From assembly GCA_002329365.1 (NCBI GenBank), contig DCUB01000039.1:27659-91658 (forward strand): a stretch of 64,000 nucleotides of DNA, in the 5' to 3' direction. The translations under genes and the position numbers were made by a program. Source of the DNA: Ruminococcaceae bacterium UBA1425 (GTDB lineage Bacteria > Bacillota > Clostridia > Oscillospirales > Acutalibacteraceae). Below the pieces are notes generated by a model. That model was given only the letters and a program-made list of their open reading frames with translations. It did no database searches and was not told where the DNA came from. Each line of letters opens with the position of its first letter. Position 1 is the first letter of the stretch. Shown here one piece after another: positions 1-8,915 of this stretch.

Positions 1-287
1 ATCGCAAACCGTAAGATTTGCGGCGACGGTTTTTTCTCAGAAAATGTCAGGGAATCCTTGAGGACATGACAAAATCCGAAAAGGTTCTCCTTACAACCTC
101 CGGCACGGACGCTCTTGAAATGGCGGCGCTGCCGGCAAACATTCAGGAGGGTGACGAGGTGATTATGCCGTCGTACACGTTTGTGTCCACGGCGAACGCC
201 TTTGTTCTCCGCGGCGCTATTCTTATAAATCATAAGTCATATATCGAGCGGGCGGATATGCTGCGCGAAAAGGGTACGAACAGGTGA
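1..287 (+). pseudogene. Remnant of dTDP-4-amino-4,6-dideoxygalactose transaminase (WecE/RffA-like)
   Basis: The translated pieces match the PLP-dependent sugar aminotransferase family WecE/RffA, which makes amino sugars for surface polysaccharides. Frame 1 from base 1 reads NRKICGDGFFSE. The reading then shifts by one frame near base 42 and continues KCQGILEDM, then TTSGTDALEMAAL and GDEVIMPSYTFVSTANAF. After VLRGA (about base 222) the protein jumps to INHKSYIERADMLREKGTNR, which in intact enzymes lies more than 100 residues later, past the PLP lysine. It then stops, short of the normal C-terminus. The frameshift, large internal deletion and truncated end make this a dead gene; its 5' end lies outside the window. 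Family assignment is from recalled motifs. Confidence 0.75.
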
Positions 288-360
288 TGACATATTTAGC
301 CGCAAAGGTTAATTATTACATTTGTAGAAGCCTTAATAATTTTGAAAATAGTCATAAAAT

Positions 361-398
361 AAAGCCCGGAACCGTGAAGAATGGTTCCGGGCTTTTTT
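361..398. terminator. Bidirectional rho-independent terminator
   Basis: An 11-bp perfect stem, agcccggaacc at 363-373 with ggttccgggct at 383-393, has a 9-base loop. It is followed by a run of T on the plus strand and preceded by A-rich sequence that gives U residues on the minus strand. It sits between the aminotransferase remnant and the 3' end of the convergent Ig-like protein gene, so it can end both. Confidence 0.85.
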
Positions 399-421
399 CG
401 TTATTTGTTTATAATTTTACT

Positions 422-2545
422 TTATTCTCGATAGAGTGACAATCGGCAATACCAGATCCAGCCGAACAGGAGTATCTTAATCAGCCACTGCCACCAAACT
501 GTTTTGACGGTTACAGTGCAGCTTGCAGTATGTCCGCCGTCCACGCTTGTTGCCGTTATTACCGCCGTGCCGACGCCTTTTGCCGTAACCCTTCCGTCGG
601 CACTGACTGTCGCCACCGTTGCGTCGCTTGTCGACCATATTACACTCTTAATTGTCGCGTTGCCGGGGTTGAAAACTACCGAAAGATTTCGCGACTGCCT
701 GTAACGAAGGTTAAGCACCTGGTAGTTGAGCGATATTGACTCGACGGGTATTGGCAATATTTCAAAAGTCACCGACTTAGTTCCTTTGAAATTGCCGATA
801 CCCACTATGTGCACGATTGCCGTACCGAGATATTTATTGTTATTGTACATAACCTTATAGTCTATATTGAGGGTCATGAGATTTCCGTTAAAGTATGCCC
901 TGACGGTCGGGGTAATCTCCCTTCCCGTGTATATATAGTTCGGTATCGGTTCGATATAAAAACTATCGACGTGCGCTTTGTTGATTGTGTAATTGACTTG
1001 CTTTGTGCCGGTGAAATTGCCGATACCGGTTATTGTCACCGTAGCAGTGCCCGCGTTGATATAGTTTGTATATGTCACCGTGTAGTCAACATTAATTGTA
1101 AGTGGCATACCGTTGAATTTGACATTGACCGTAGGCGTTATTGCGCTGCCTGTATATGTCATATCCGCTATTGAGGCTATTGTAAACCTTTCTGCCTCAA
1201 TCCGCCTGACGGTGACGGTAAAGGAACAGGTCTTGCCGCCGTAGTTTACGGATATTGTACGCGTGCCTGCCGTTTCAAGCACCGTCGGCAAGCAGGTAAA
1301 GCCCGATGTGATTGTCTGTACCGTGCCGTTGCTGTATATCGCAGTAAGTGAAAGTCCCGTAGTGTCAAGTGTATCGCCGACGTCGTATATAGTCTTGCCC
1401 GGCATTGTTTTGACGGATAAACTATCCAGAATTACGCTTTGGACATCAACGTCAAAGGTGCAGGTCATTCCGTTGTATGTGACGGTAATTGTCCGGCTGC
1501 CTGCCGTGTCCAATAACATGGGGGAGCAGGTGAAGCCGGAAGTGATTGTCTCCTCCGTGCCGGTGTTATAGGTAGCGGTAAGAGTAAGACCTGCCGTGTC
1601 GAGCGTTTCGCCGACAAAATACTGAAGCTTGTCCGGCTGCGTTTTGACACTGATATTCGTAAGGAAAGGTTCCAGCACTGTTACGTCAAAAGTGCAGGTT
1701 TTTATTCCGTATGTTACCGTAACCGTCTGTGTGCCTGCAGTGTCAAACACCGTAGGCGAGCAGGAAAAACCGCCGGTGACGGTTTGCGTCGTGCCGTTGT
1801 TGTATTTGGCGGTAAGAGTTAGTCCGGTCGTGTCGAGGTTTTCGCCGACATAGTATTGGAGATTATTCGGCAGCGATAAAACCTCGATTTGCGTAAGCGT
1901 GACGTCTTCAACATATACATAAAATGGACATGTCATGTTTTCGTACGAGACGGTGACTTCCTTTGTACCTGAAGAATTGAATTGTGTAGGCGAACATGTG
2001 AAGCCCGACGTTAGCGTCTGCGTGATACCGTTGCTGTACACCGCCTTGATAGTCAGCCCCGTTGGATCAAGAAAGTCGCCGACAAAGTAGGTTGTTTTGT
2101 AAGGTAGCTCCTGTAATTCTATATAATAAAGCCAGGCAGCCGTTACTGTGACTATACATTTATCGGTCATTCCTTCGCTTAGCGAAATGACGATTATCGT
2201 CGCCGTGCCGGGACTTACGGCAGTTACAACGCCGTTTTCGTCCACCGTGGCGACGTCCGTGTTGGTTGAATTCCACAAGACGGATTTGTTTGTGGCGTCT
2301 TCGGGTGATACGTTGGCAACCAATTGATACGTATCGCCGGTTTCGAGCGGCAGGTCGTTAACATTAAGCGAAACATCCGTGACGGAAACGTGTCCTGAGT
2401 CCAGAACATGGAATTGATCTTCCGCGCTTGCCGTTAAGCCGCAGATTGCGTCAGGCAACGCCGCCAGTGCGCCGGCGGGTGCGCCGCCGAACAACATGAC
2501 AAACGCCAGAAAAATTGCCAGAAACGATTTAAATGACTTTTTCAT
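422..2545 (-). CDS. Secreted multidomain Ig-like repeat protein with C-terminal membrane segment
   Basis: A 707-residue surface protein. Residues 1-42 form a signal peptide (KK, a long hydrophobic core, then a cut after ASA). A Big_2-type Ig domain covers about 55-136. Four near-identical repeats of 78-79 residues follow at about 137-449, each carrying YxVGxxLDTTGLxLTAxYxxG and a T/C-rich second half, as in Big_3-type domains. Two MBG-like repeats of about 75 residues (YTGSxITPTV ... GIGNFxGTK) follow to about 598, then a second Big_2 domain to about 682. The end is aromatic-rich and hydrophobic (WWQWLIKILLFGWIWY) with a few charged residues, probably a membrane anchor; no LPXTG-like motif is seen. 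These domains are typical of adhesins or cell-surface spacers. No binding partner can be named. Confidence 0.85.
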   Translation of the reverse strand: MKKSFKSFLAIFLAFVMLFGGAPAGALAALPDAICGLTASAEDQFHVLDSGHVSVTDVSLNVNDLPLETGDTYQLVANVSPEDATNKSVLWNSTNTDVATVDENGVVTAVSPGTATIIVISLSEGMTDKCIVTVTAAWLYYIELQELPYKTTYFVGDFLDPTGLTIKAVYSNGITQTLTSGFTCSPTQFNSSGTKEVTVSYENMTCPFYVYVEDVTLTQIEVLSLPNNLQYYVGENLDTTGLTLTAKYNNGTTQTVTGGFSCSPTVFDTAGTQTVTVTYGIKTCTFDVTVLEPFLTNISVKTQPDKLQYFVGETLDTAGLTLTATYNTGTEETITSGFTCSPMLLDTAGSRTITVTYNGMTCTFDVDVQSVILDSLSVKTMPGKTIYDVGDTLDTTGLSLTAIYSNGTVQTITSGFTCLPTVLETAGTRTISVNYGGKTCSFTVTVRRIEAERFTIASIADMTYTGSAITPTVNVKFNGMPLTINVDYTVTYTNYINAGTATVTITGIGNFTGTKQVNYTINKAHVDSFYIEPIPNYIYTGREITPTVRAYFNGNLMTLNIDYKVMYNNNKYLGTAIVHIVGIGNFKGTKSVTFEILPIPVESISLNYQVLNLRYRQSRNLSVVFNPGNATIKSVIWSTSDATVATVSADGRVTAKGVGTAVITATSVDGGHTASCTVTVKTVWWQWLIKILLFGWIWYCRLSLYRE

Positions 2546-2809
2546 ACTTTAGACGACCCCTTCTTTTCATTTTCACATACATAACGATTCATTAGGAAGA
2601 AACGCCAGGTTTTTTAAAAAGTGTAAAACATTTCATAAAAACCTACTTATATCAAAAATCGCGGAAATCTGATATTTCCCGTCAATACTTGGCATATAAC
2701 ATTAATATTTTAGCACAGAATTCTTTTATAATCAATTGTTTTTTGAATTTAATATTTTCACTGCTTTCTATTTGGATTTTAGCCTGCGCCTTCTTACGGT
2801 ATCAGTATT

Positions 2810-3250
2810 ATGCCGAAAATCGCGCAGAAAAGCTTTACAAAATATAACAGAATTGAACCGGCGAAAACAATCGGCAGCGTTCAGAAAAACAGCGACGACA
2901 GCTACCGCGCCGAAAAGGTGATGTTCGTCATCATCACGGACGGGCAGGAGAACGCCAGCCGCGAGTATATGTCGGCAAAGGTCAGGAACATGATTGAGCG
3001 TCAAAAGACACGGTACGGGTGGGAATTCATCTTTCTCGGGGCTAACATCGACGCGGTAGAAACGGCGGGGCGCTTCGGCATAGCGCCCGACCGAGCGCAG
3101 AAGTGCCACGCCGACAGTGCGGGCGTTGAGCTTAATTTCCGTGTGATGAGCGAAGCGGTCGCCGGGTTCCGCAGCAGCGAAATGCTTTCCGCCGACTGGA
3201 GCAGGGACATTCAGGCGGACTACAAAACGCTCGGCAAAAAAATGAATTGA
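2810..3250 (+). pseudogene. N-terminally truncated vWA-domain protein
   Basis: From about residue 17 the translation matches the second half of a clostridial von Willebrand A-domain protein: KTIGSVQKN, VMFVIITDGQENASREY, then RYGWEFIFLGANIDAVETA and ELNFRVMSEAV. Intact relatives begin with a strand carrying the DxSxS metal-binding (MIDAS) motif and are roughly 80-100 residues longer. That part is absent, and the preceding 120 bases show no related sequence in any forward frame. The ITDGQEN segment is kept. No convincing ribosome binding site precedes the nominal start at 2810. I read it as a 5'-deleted gene. Confidence 0.6.
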
Positions 3251-3334
3251 CGTGGTATTAAAAATTCTGTCACGGGCGCGCGTTTGAAAATGCGTTATCA
3301 CACCTGCGACTTATTCTGAAAATCAGGCAAAAAT

Positions 3335-3368
3335 AAACCGCTCATGTTATTTATGAGCGGTTTTTATT
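3335..3368. terminator. Hairpin terminator between convergent genes
   Basis: An 11-bp stem, aaaccgctcat (3335-3345) with atgagcggttt (3353-3363), is followed by further T residues. It can end the vWA remnant on the plus strand and, through upstream A residues, the mtaB transcript on the minus strand. Confidence 0.75.
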
Positions 3369-3415
3369 GTATTATGATCTTTACGCTGAATAAAAACCCG
3401 TGCCGATTCGGATAT

Positions 3416-3500
3416 GAAAAATTCTTCGCTGCGCTCGGAATGACAATATTTATAGCCCGTCCTGTCATCCTGAGGCGCAACGCGCCGAAGGATCTTTTAT
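3416..3500. repeat. Dispersed intergenic repeat: ATTCT/ATCCT palindrome pair
   Basis: Two adjacent units: an AATTCTTCGCTGCGCTCGGA-type unit and a CATCCTGAGGCGCAACGCGC-type unit ending in GAAGGATCTTTT. The second can fold with ATCCT..GGCG pairing CGCC..AGGAT. The same family recurs near 22.8, 37.3 and 41.7 kb, always between genes. Here it lies directly behind the mtaB stop codon. Confidence 0.8.
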
Positions 3501-3520
3501 ATGCTCAGTTAAAATTTTTT

Positions 3521-4900
3521 CTACATGTCGTATTTCTTCGGGTCAAGCTTGTCGCATTCAGGCAGCACACGCTCAATGAACGCGTCCTCATCGTCAGGCA
3601 GCTCATCTACCTGCTCCGATATGTTTTCGAGCCATGTCTTCTCTCTTTCGGAGAGTGTAAGCCTGCCTGTCTCGCTTCCGTCCCGAATGGCGTTAAGCGC
3701 AAGTGAAGCCGCCTTTTTCGTTCTATTGTAATATCCTTCCTCTTTCACAATCTCCTTTGACAGCTCGAGGACAACGTCGGGGCGCAGCACGTAAGCCTGC
3801 GGGTCGAGACGGGAATCGGAATCCGCGCAGAGGTCACGCATGAGCAGCGCAGTCTGCCTGCCCCTGGAGGTCGCCTCGTTCATCATGCGGCAGTCGTAGA
3901 CAAGCTGCTCGAATGAGATTGTCGGCGCCATGCCGCCCAGCAGCTTGACGTTCTGAACCGACTCGTTGCTCCAGAGGTCCGCCACGCAAATGGCTACATT
4001 GCCGACTGAGGAAAGGTGAGCGCACGCCGCCGTTCTGCCCTCCGCCGCCGTCGGCGCGCCAGTGATTGCCTTGACATAGACGCCCTCATAGCCGCAGTCC
4101 TTATGCGGACCTTTCGCGCCGCATTCAAAGGCGACAAGGCTCCTGACAGCCGTCATCACCCTGACAGTCGCCGCAAATACCTTCGGGATGTAATTTTTAT
4201 CTGCAAGAACCATAGCCGTATTGCCGAAGCCGCACGACGTGTCGCCACCGGCTGTCGTTCCCGTTTTCTCCGCGACAGACACAATTTCAGTCCAGAGCCT
4301 GTTCATGTCGCGGCAGCCGAGAACGGACAGGGCGAATATGGATTTTGCAATATCGCAGTTGATTACCGCGTCGTCATGAACCTCCTTGCCGCCTATCGAC
4401 TCAATAGCGAGCAACTCCGCGCCGGCATCAGAGCAGCCCTCAAAGGTCTCAAACATGTTGTCCCAGTGTTCACCGTGCCACATATGCCGAAGCTCGTTTC
4501 CCTCGCGTATGTCGTTCGGAGTGATACGGACAGCGCCCTTTATGCCGTATTTCGCCTCGTTTTCCTTGATGACATCAACGACTGTCCTGCATGTTTCAAT
4601 AGCCCACTTCGGGTTAAACGTCATAGGCGGCAGCGTCTCGATTTCGGCTACAAAGCCGGAAACATGGAGCGCCCTTGCCCGCTCGCAAATGCCTTCGGCT
4701 ATCTCGCGGTACTGGCGGATAACCTCCGGCATCGTCTCCCGCTCAATCTGCATGTTGGGCAGCGTAAAATTGATTTCGGGATATAGAATACCGCCGCCGA
4801 TTGTAAGACCGTTTTTTAAAGTAACAGGATATTTCGCGTGCGCGAAAATGAAATCGTCGCAGCTGTCAAAAGCTGTTTTTGTAAAGCTTTGCCTGCTCAT
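3521..4900 (-). CDS. mtaB: Methanol:corrinoid methyltransferase MtaB
   Basis: The protein (459 residues from the chosen start) matches MtaB throughout. MtaB is the zinc enzyme that moves the methyl group of methanol onto the corrinoid protein MtaC. Recognisable stretches are LTIGGGILYPEINFTLP near the N-terminus, FVAEIETLPPMT, GGDTSCGFGNTAMVLAD, AFECGAKGPHKDCGYEG and GRTAACAHLSSVGN. I chose ATG at 4900 (MSRQSF) with GGCGG upstream rather than the TTG 18 bases earlier. No mtaC or mtaA gene is nearby in this window, so the partner proteins must be elsewhere or the gene is an orphan. The upstream flank holds an IS remnant, consistent with rearrangement or transfer. Confidence 0.93.
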   Translation of the reverse strand: MSRQSFTKTAFDSCDDFIFAHAKYPVTLKNGLTIGGGILYPEINFTLPNMQIERETMPEVIRQYREIAEGICERARALHVSGFVAEIETLPPMTFNPKWAIETCRTVVDVIKENEAKYGIKGAVRITPNDIREGNELRHMWHGEHWDNMFETFEGCSDAGAELLAIESIGGKEVHDDAVINCDIAKSIFALSVLGCRDMNRLWTEIVSVAEKTGTTAGGDTSCGFGNTAMVLADKNYIPKVFAATVRVMTAVRSLVAFECGAKGPHKDCGYEGVYVKAITGAPTAAEGRTAACAHLSSVGNVAICVADLWSNESVQNVKLLGGMAPTISFEQLVYDCRMMNEATSRGRQTALLMRDLCADSDSRLDPQAYVLRPDVVLELSKEIVKEEGYYNRTKKAASLALNAIRDGSETGRLTLSEREKTWLENISEQVDELPDDEDAFIERVLPECDKLDPKKYDM

Positions 4901-4993
4901 TCCGATACCGCCTATCAAAAAAAGTATATTAACCTACCATGTCAATAGGATAACATACTTAAAACGGTGTTTATATAAAAATATCGCGAATTT

Positions 4994-5362
4994 TTGTACT
5001 ATTTTCGCGAGTTTGTTTGCCGGATTTTGAACAGCGGCAATATTACGGAAGAGAAAACGGAAGCGCTGAATGCCATCCTCAATAACCATGACGGTCTTGC
5101 GGTCTGCTGTGCCATGAAAGAAGTGATGTGTGATCTTTTCGAAATGACAGTTCCTGACACAGCACGTTCAAAATAGACGGTATGGTTTGAAGCGGCAAGG
5201 GCAAGTGATATTCCGGTCTTGGTGAAGTTTGCCGCACTAAAAGAAAGACGCCTCGAAGGCTTGATTGCGCATTCGAGGCATTCTATCGGTACAGGAAAGA
5301 GGGAAGGACTCAATAACAAAATTAATGTCACAAAGAGAATCGGTTTTTCTGTTACTGTATAA
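4994..5362 (+). pseudogene. C-terminal remnant of an ISL3-family transposase
   Basis: One forward frame reads GNITEEKTEALNAILNNHDG, then a Leu/Phe-rich helix and, after an in-frame TAG at 5174-5176, VWFEAARASDIPVLVKFAAL and SIGTGKREGLNNKINVTKRI. The last block is the hallmark C-terminal motif of ISL3-type DDE transposases (tGxxEGxNNKIKxxKR). The N-terminal two thirds with the DDE catalytic residues is missing, and the usual YGxRDxxYF end is lost. This is a dead fragment of a mobile element between mtaB and the ABC transporter operon. The family call rests on motif memory. Confidence 0.65.
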
Positions 5363-5432
5363 GAGCACGTTCTTTTCAATTCCTTAGGTTTTGTTTGGTT
5401 AACTAAACTTTAGGATGAACGTGCTCTTTTTC
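5361..5432. terminator. Long hairpin with plus-strand T tract
   Basis: Arms aagagcacgttc (5361-5372) and gaacgtgctctt (5417-5428) pair perfectly, and the intervening 44 bases contain a second imperfect stem (CCTTAGGTTT/AAACTTTAGG). A T run follows on the plus strand. It may be a terminator or an end of the degraded insertion element. Confidence 0.55.
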
Positions 5433-5518
5433 AATACCCGATTCACTTTAATGGCCTAAAGTTCCGTGAAGAACCTTTTAATCCGGATTGGTATTAATAG
5501 AAAACAGTTCCGGGATTT

Positions 5519-6595
5519 CTATCCTTCGAGCGTTATTTTTATGGTATTTTTATTGTCTGCGAAATGATAGGAGACATCTTTTGCGGAATTTTGAATAATC
5601 ATAAGCGGCAGACTGTGTTCCTCCGAAGTTAAGGGGTTTTCTTCTTCTTCTTTCATATAGGACACCGTAACAGTCGTTTCGCCGGTCTCGTCGGAGTATT
5701 CAAGCATGTATTCGCCTTCAATATCCGGCAGAATGTTGCACAACAGCTCCTCAGAAATAAGCAACATCGTGTTTATCTTTTTCTCGGTAAACATATGCCT
5801 CTTTAAGAATTGCTCCAGCCGGGCATTGAAGGCATAGAGATCGAAATGTTTACCCTCAATCTTATGGACGAAGGAACGAATCTTATGAATAAACGCTCTG
5901 GTTTTGGGTCTCTGCGGATGGTCAAAAACCTGCTCGGAGGAGCCCTCTTCATAAATGCCCTGTTCGTCCATATAGAGTACCCGGGTTGATACATCGCGGG
6001 CAAATTTCATTTCATGGGTGACAATCAACATGGTCAGCCCCTCGGTGGCAAGCTTTCGCATAACCGCAAGAACCTCGCCGACCATAGTCGGGTCAAGCGC
6101 GCTTGTAGGCTCGTCGAACAGCACAATTTCCGGTTTCATTGCCAATGTCCGGGCAATCGCCGCACGCTGCTTCTGGCCGCCGGACAGCTCGTCGGGGTAG
6201 GAATACGCTTTTCCCGCGAGCCCCACCATTTCAAGGTATTTCATGCCGTTGTCAAATGCCTGCTGCCGTGGTGTTTTCAAAAGCTTTTGAGGGCCCAACA
6301 TAAGATTTTCAATGATCATCAAATGGGAGTACAAATTAAAGCTCTGGAAAACCATACCCATCTTCTGACGCAGCCGGTTGACATCTGCCCGTCTGTCTGA
6401 AATATTTTCGCCGTTGATAAAGATTTCGCCTGCCGTCGGTTTTTCCAGCAGGTTGATGCAGCGCAAAAAGGTGGATTTTCCACAGCCGGAGGGGCCGATA
6501 ATGGAAATGACCTCGCCTTTGCCGATTTCGGTGCTGACGTTCTGCAAAACCGTCAGGTCTCCGAACCTTTTTGTCAAGCCGGTAATTTTAATCAT
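5519..6595 (-). CDS. Polar amino acid ABC transporter ATPase fused to an RsbW-like domain
   Basis: Residues 1 to about 245 are a GlnQ/HisP-type ATPase: Walker A GPSGCGKST, signature LSGGQKQR, Walker B IVLFDEPTSALDP and switch VTHEM. It would energise uptake of polar amino acids through the permease encoded just upstream. The last ~110 residues are foreign to this family and resemble the HATPase fold of RsbW/SpoIIAB-type serine kinases: an N-box-like ISEELLCNIL, then ENPLTSEEHSLPLMIIQNSA and DVSYHFADNKNTIKITL. The D-x-G nucleotide motif is not obvious, so kinase activity is doubtful. ATG at 6595 overlaps the upstream stop by 8 bases (ATGATTAA), which implies translational coupling and excludes the longer frame. 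A STAS protein in the same operon suggests the fusion links transport to a partner-switching signal; that is inference. Confidence 0.88.
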   Translation of the reverse strand: MIKITGLTKRFGDLTVLQNVSTEIGKGEVISIIGPSGCGKSTFLRCINLLEKPTAGEIFINGENISDRRADVNRLRQKMGMVFQSFNLYSHLMIIENLMLGPQKLLKTPRQQAFDNGMKYLEMVGLAGKAYSYPDELSGGQKQRAAIARTLAMKPEIVLFDEPTSALDPTMVGEVLAVMRKLATEGLTMLIVTHEMKFARDVSTRVLYMDEQGIYEEGSSEQVFDHPQRPKTRAFIHKIRSFVHKIEGKHFDLYAFNARLEQFLKRHMFTEKKINTMLLISEELLCNILPDIEGEYMLEYSDETGETTVTVSYMKEEEENPLTSEEHSLPLMIIQNSAKDVSYHFADNKNTIKITLEG

Positions 6596-8099
6596 GTACC
6601 TTAACCCCCCTGATCGACCTTTTCTTGCGCTTGGGATCAATTTTATGCTCGATGACATTCAGTATCAGAATAAACAGGTAAGTAATTGCGAAATAGATAA
6701 GCGCGGTGGCAATAAGAGGGAAGAACGCCTCGTAGGTGCGGCTTCGGATAATATCCGAAGCTTTGGTCAAATCCTGAATGGCGATATACCCTACAACAGA
6801 GGTCATTTTCACCATCGAGACAAACTCACCCTTGTATACGGGGATAATATGCCTTGACGCCTGCGGAAGTGTGATGAAGAAAAACGACTGAAGCCCCGAA
6901 AAACCGCTTGCAGCCGCGGCTTCCCGTTGTCCCTTATCTATCGCGTCCATACCTGTCCGGAATATCTCCGAGGTGTAAGCCGAAAAGTTCAGGCTAAAGG
7001 CTATTACGGCCACGATTATAGCGTCGATATCCACGTTACCGAAAAGGACATAGTACAAAATCATCAGCATGACAACGATGGGTATACCCTGAATAATGCG
7101 GATATACAGTTTCGAGGCAGTTGTCAAAAGCTTTATCTTACTGCGGTTCATCATACAGACAAGCACGCCGAGCAGAGATCCCAGAAACATGGAAAGCATC
7201 GAGATCATTACTGTCAGCCGCAAGCCGGAAAAAACCAGCTTCCATCTGTTTTCCACGATAAATGTTCGATGAAAGCTTTTGCCGACGCTTCCGAAAAACT
7301 CCGTTATCTTCGCCACATTGTCGGACATAGCTTTTTCGTCATTGGTTATAAGCACCTGGGGATTCGGAAAAAACGGCTCTGTGAAAAGGATTTTCTCCGC
7401 CCGCTCCGGCGTATTGTACATAGCGGTGCAGACATCCGCTTTGCCGCTTCCCATAGCGGAAACCATAGCCGAAAATTCCATATCCATATACTCGACCTTA
7501 TATCCAAGCTCGTAGGCGATGCGTTCAATCAGCTCTATCTCCATGCCGGAGTATCCGCCGTTCAGCATGAAGGCCGTCGGTTCCCTCGACGACACGGTCG
7601 CCGCTTTCAAAACGGGCGCGTCTGCAAGCTTTGGCACCTCCACAAAGGTATAATCGCTGCCGTCCTCCTTGATCCAGTGGGAGATGATTTCATCCATTGT
7701 GCCGTCGGAGAGGTATTGGTCCAAAACTGCGGAAATCTTTTGTGCGAGTTCGGGTTTTTTCATGTTGATGCCGATGCAATATTTTTCATCGGTTAAAAAA
7801 CCGGATGCCAGCTTCAATCCCGGGTTGTATTTTATAAAATTAAGCGCCGATGCGTAGTCCATCATGGCATAATCCAGCTTGCCGGCTTTCAACGCCGCGG
7901 TGGAATCGACATAATTGTTGAAGTGCTCCGTTTTTGCCTGCGGATAATGCTCCTTCGCGTACTTTTCATTGGTGGATCCCACCATTACGCCAAGCCGCGA
8001 GGTTTCAACCGGGACGACGGCTTTTTCCGAGGCACAGCCGGATACCGCAAGCAGGCAGATCAGGATACATGCAATTGTCAATACAATTCTTGCTTTCAT
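6588..8099 (-). CDS. Substrate-binding lipoprotein fused to polar amino acid ABC permease
   Basis: A 503-residue protein in two parts. A lipoprotein signal (LLAVSGC) opens it. The binding domain (about 35-265) has its lobes in unusual order: the VGSTNEKYAK ... ALKAGKLDYAMMD half comes before GGYSGMEIELIERIAYELGY and FSAMVSAMGSGKADV. Residues about 290-500 are a His/Glu/Gln/Arg-type permease with several membrane helices and the cytoplasmic EAA-like loop GQREAAAASGFSGLQSFFFI. It should form the membrane channel with the ATPase encoded next. Substrate specificity is not readable. Third of three binding-protein genes in the operon. Confidence 0.88.
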   Translation of the reverse strand: MKARIVLTIACILICLLAVSGCASEKAVVPVETSRLGVMVGSTNEKYAKEHYPQAKTEHFNNYVDSTAALKAGKLDYAMMDYASALNFIKYNPGLKLASGFLTDEKYCIGINMKKPELAQKISAVLDQYLSDGTMDEIISHWIKEDGSDYTFVEVPKLADAPVLKAATVSSREPTAFMLNGGYSGMEIELIERIAYELGYKVEYMDMEFSAMVSAMGSGKADVCTAMYNTPERAEKILFTEPFFPNPQVLITNDEKAMSDNVAKITEFFGSVGKSFHRTFIVENRWKLVFSGLRLTVMISMLSMFLGSLLGVLVCMMNRSKIKLLTTASKLYIRIIQGIPIVVMLMILYYVLFGNVDIDAIIVAVIAFSLNFSAYTSEIFRTGMDAIDKGQREAAAASGFSGLQSFFFITLPQASRHIIPVYKGEFVSMVKMTSVVGYIAIQDLTKASDIIRSRTYEAFFPLIATALIYFAITYLFILILNVIEHKIDPKRKKRSIRGVKVHD

Positions 8100-8122
8100 A
8101 ACTCACCCCTGATAAATATACA

Positions 8123-8914
8123 TTATTGTAATCTCGACCGGTTGACAAGCACGGCAAGCTGCGTTTTTATATATGGCTCCGAAAACCAGATTTGCTCTGC
8201 GCGCTCTTCACCGTAAAATAAATCCGCAATAATACAGTCGCCTTTACCGGATCGTATTGCTTCGGGCATGCCCGAATAATCCATAACCACAAATTCAATT
8301 TCGTAGCCATATTCCAACGCAAACCGCCTGGTGAATTCTATATCATAGCCCCACAGCTCATTTCCCTTGTAGAACGTCATGGGCTCCACCTCACCGCTGG
8401 TGATGACTTTCAGCTTTTTGGCGGGATTTTCAGGCGGCTCGATTGTCGGCATCATATGATTTTTTGACAAAATCCAACGCTCGTACATATCCTGCGCCGT
8501 TCCGTCGTCCAGATAATTTTTTATAAACTCGTTGAGCTGCGACATAAGCTCCTTGTTTTCAAACGCCGTTGCCGCGCAAATATCGAGATCGCCCATGCTG
8601 TCGGGCAGAACGGCTATTTTTGAGTTGGCCTGTACCATATAATCAAGATTACAGCGGTCATAAATAAAGCCGTCGATTTTGTTGGATTCAATGGCGGCAA
8701 CCGCGTCGGCCGTGTTGATAAAGTATTTCATAGTAACATTGGGGAGATATTCGCCGACCTGCCGTGCGGCTGCATAATCCTGCGGAGCCCCGATTACCGT
8801 GCCCGGGGCATTCAGCGATTTCAGGTCGATAATCTTTGTTTTTTCCGCACCGCAGGCGGTCAATAAGAGCATTGCGGCAACGGAAGCCAGAAGCACCTTC
8901 TTGGTTTTCATCAT
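8123..8914 (-). CDS. Substrate-binding lipoprotein of polar amino acid ABC system (second copy)
   Basis: A 263-residue extracytoplasmic binding protein with lipobox LLLTACG (Cys about 21). As in its neighbours the lobe order appears swapped: the segment with VIGAPQDYAA, YFINTADAVAAIESNKIDGF and ELMSQLNEFIKNYLDDGT, normally C-terminal, comes first. The canonical N-terminal half follows (LWGYDIEFTRRFALEYGYEI, FVVMDYSGMPEAIRSGKGD, FSEPYIKTQLAVLV). It starts one base after the upstream gene stops, so the two are co-translated. The binding pocket residues cannot be assigned by eye. Confidence 0.85.
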   Translation of the reverse strand: MMKTKKVLLASVAAMLLLTACGAEKTKIIDLKSLNAPGTVIGAPQDYAAARQVGEYLPNVTMKYFINTADAVAAIESNKIDGFIYDRCNLDYMVQANSKIAVLPDSMGDLDICAATAFENKELMSQLNEFIKNYLDDGTAQDMYERWILSKNHMMPTIEPPENPAKKLKVITSGEVEPMTFYKGNELWGYDIEFTRRFALEYGYEIEFVVMDYSGMPEAIRSGKGDCIIADLFYGEERAEQIWFSEPYIKTQLAVLVNRSRLQ

Positions 8915-8915
8915 A

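Noticed and set aside
2546..2760. GGAAATATCAGATTTCC inverted repeat upstream of the Ig-like gene as an operator
   Set aside because: A single short palindrome, about 120 bases upstream, with no matched promoter or regulator; too weak to call.
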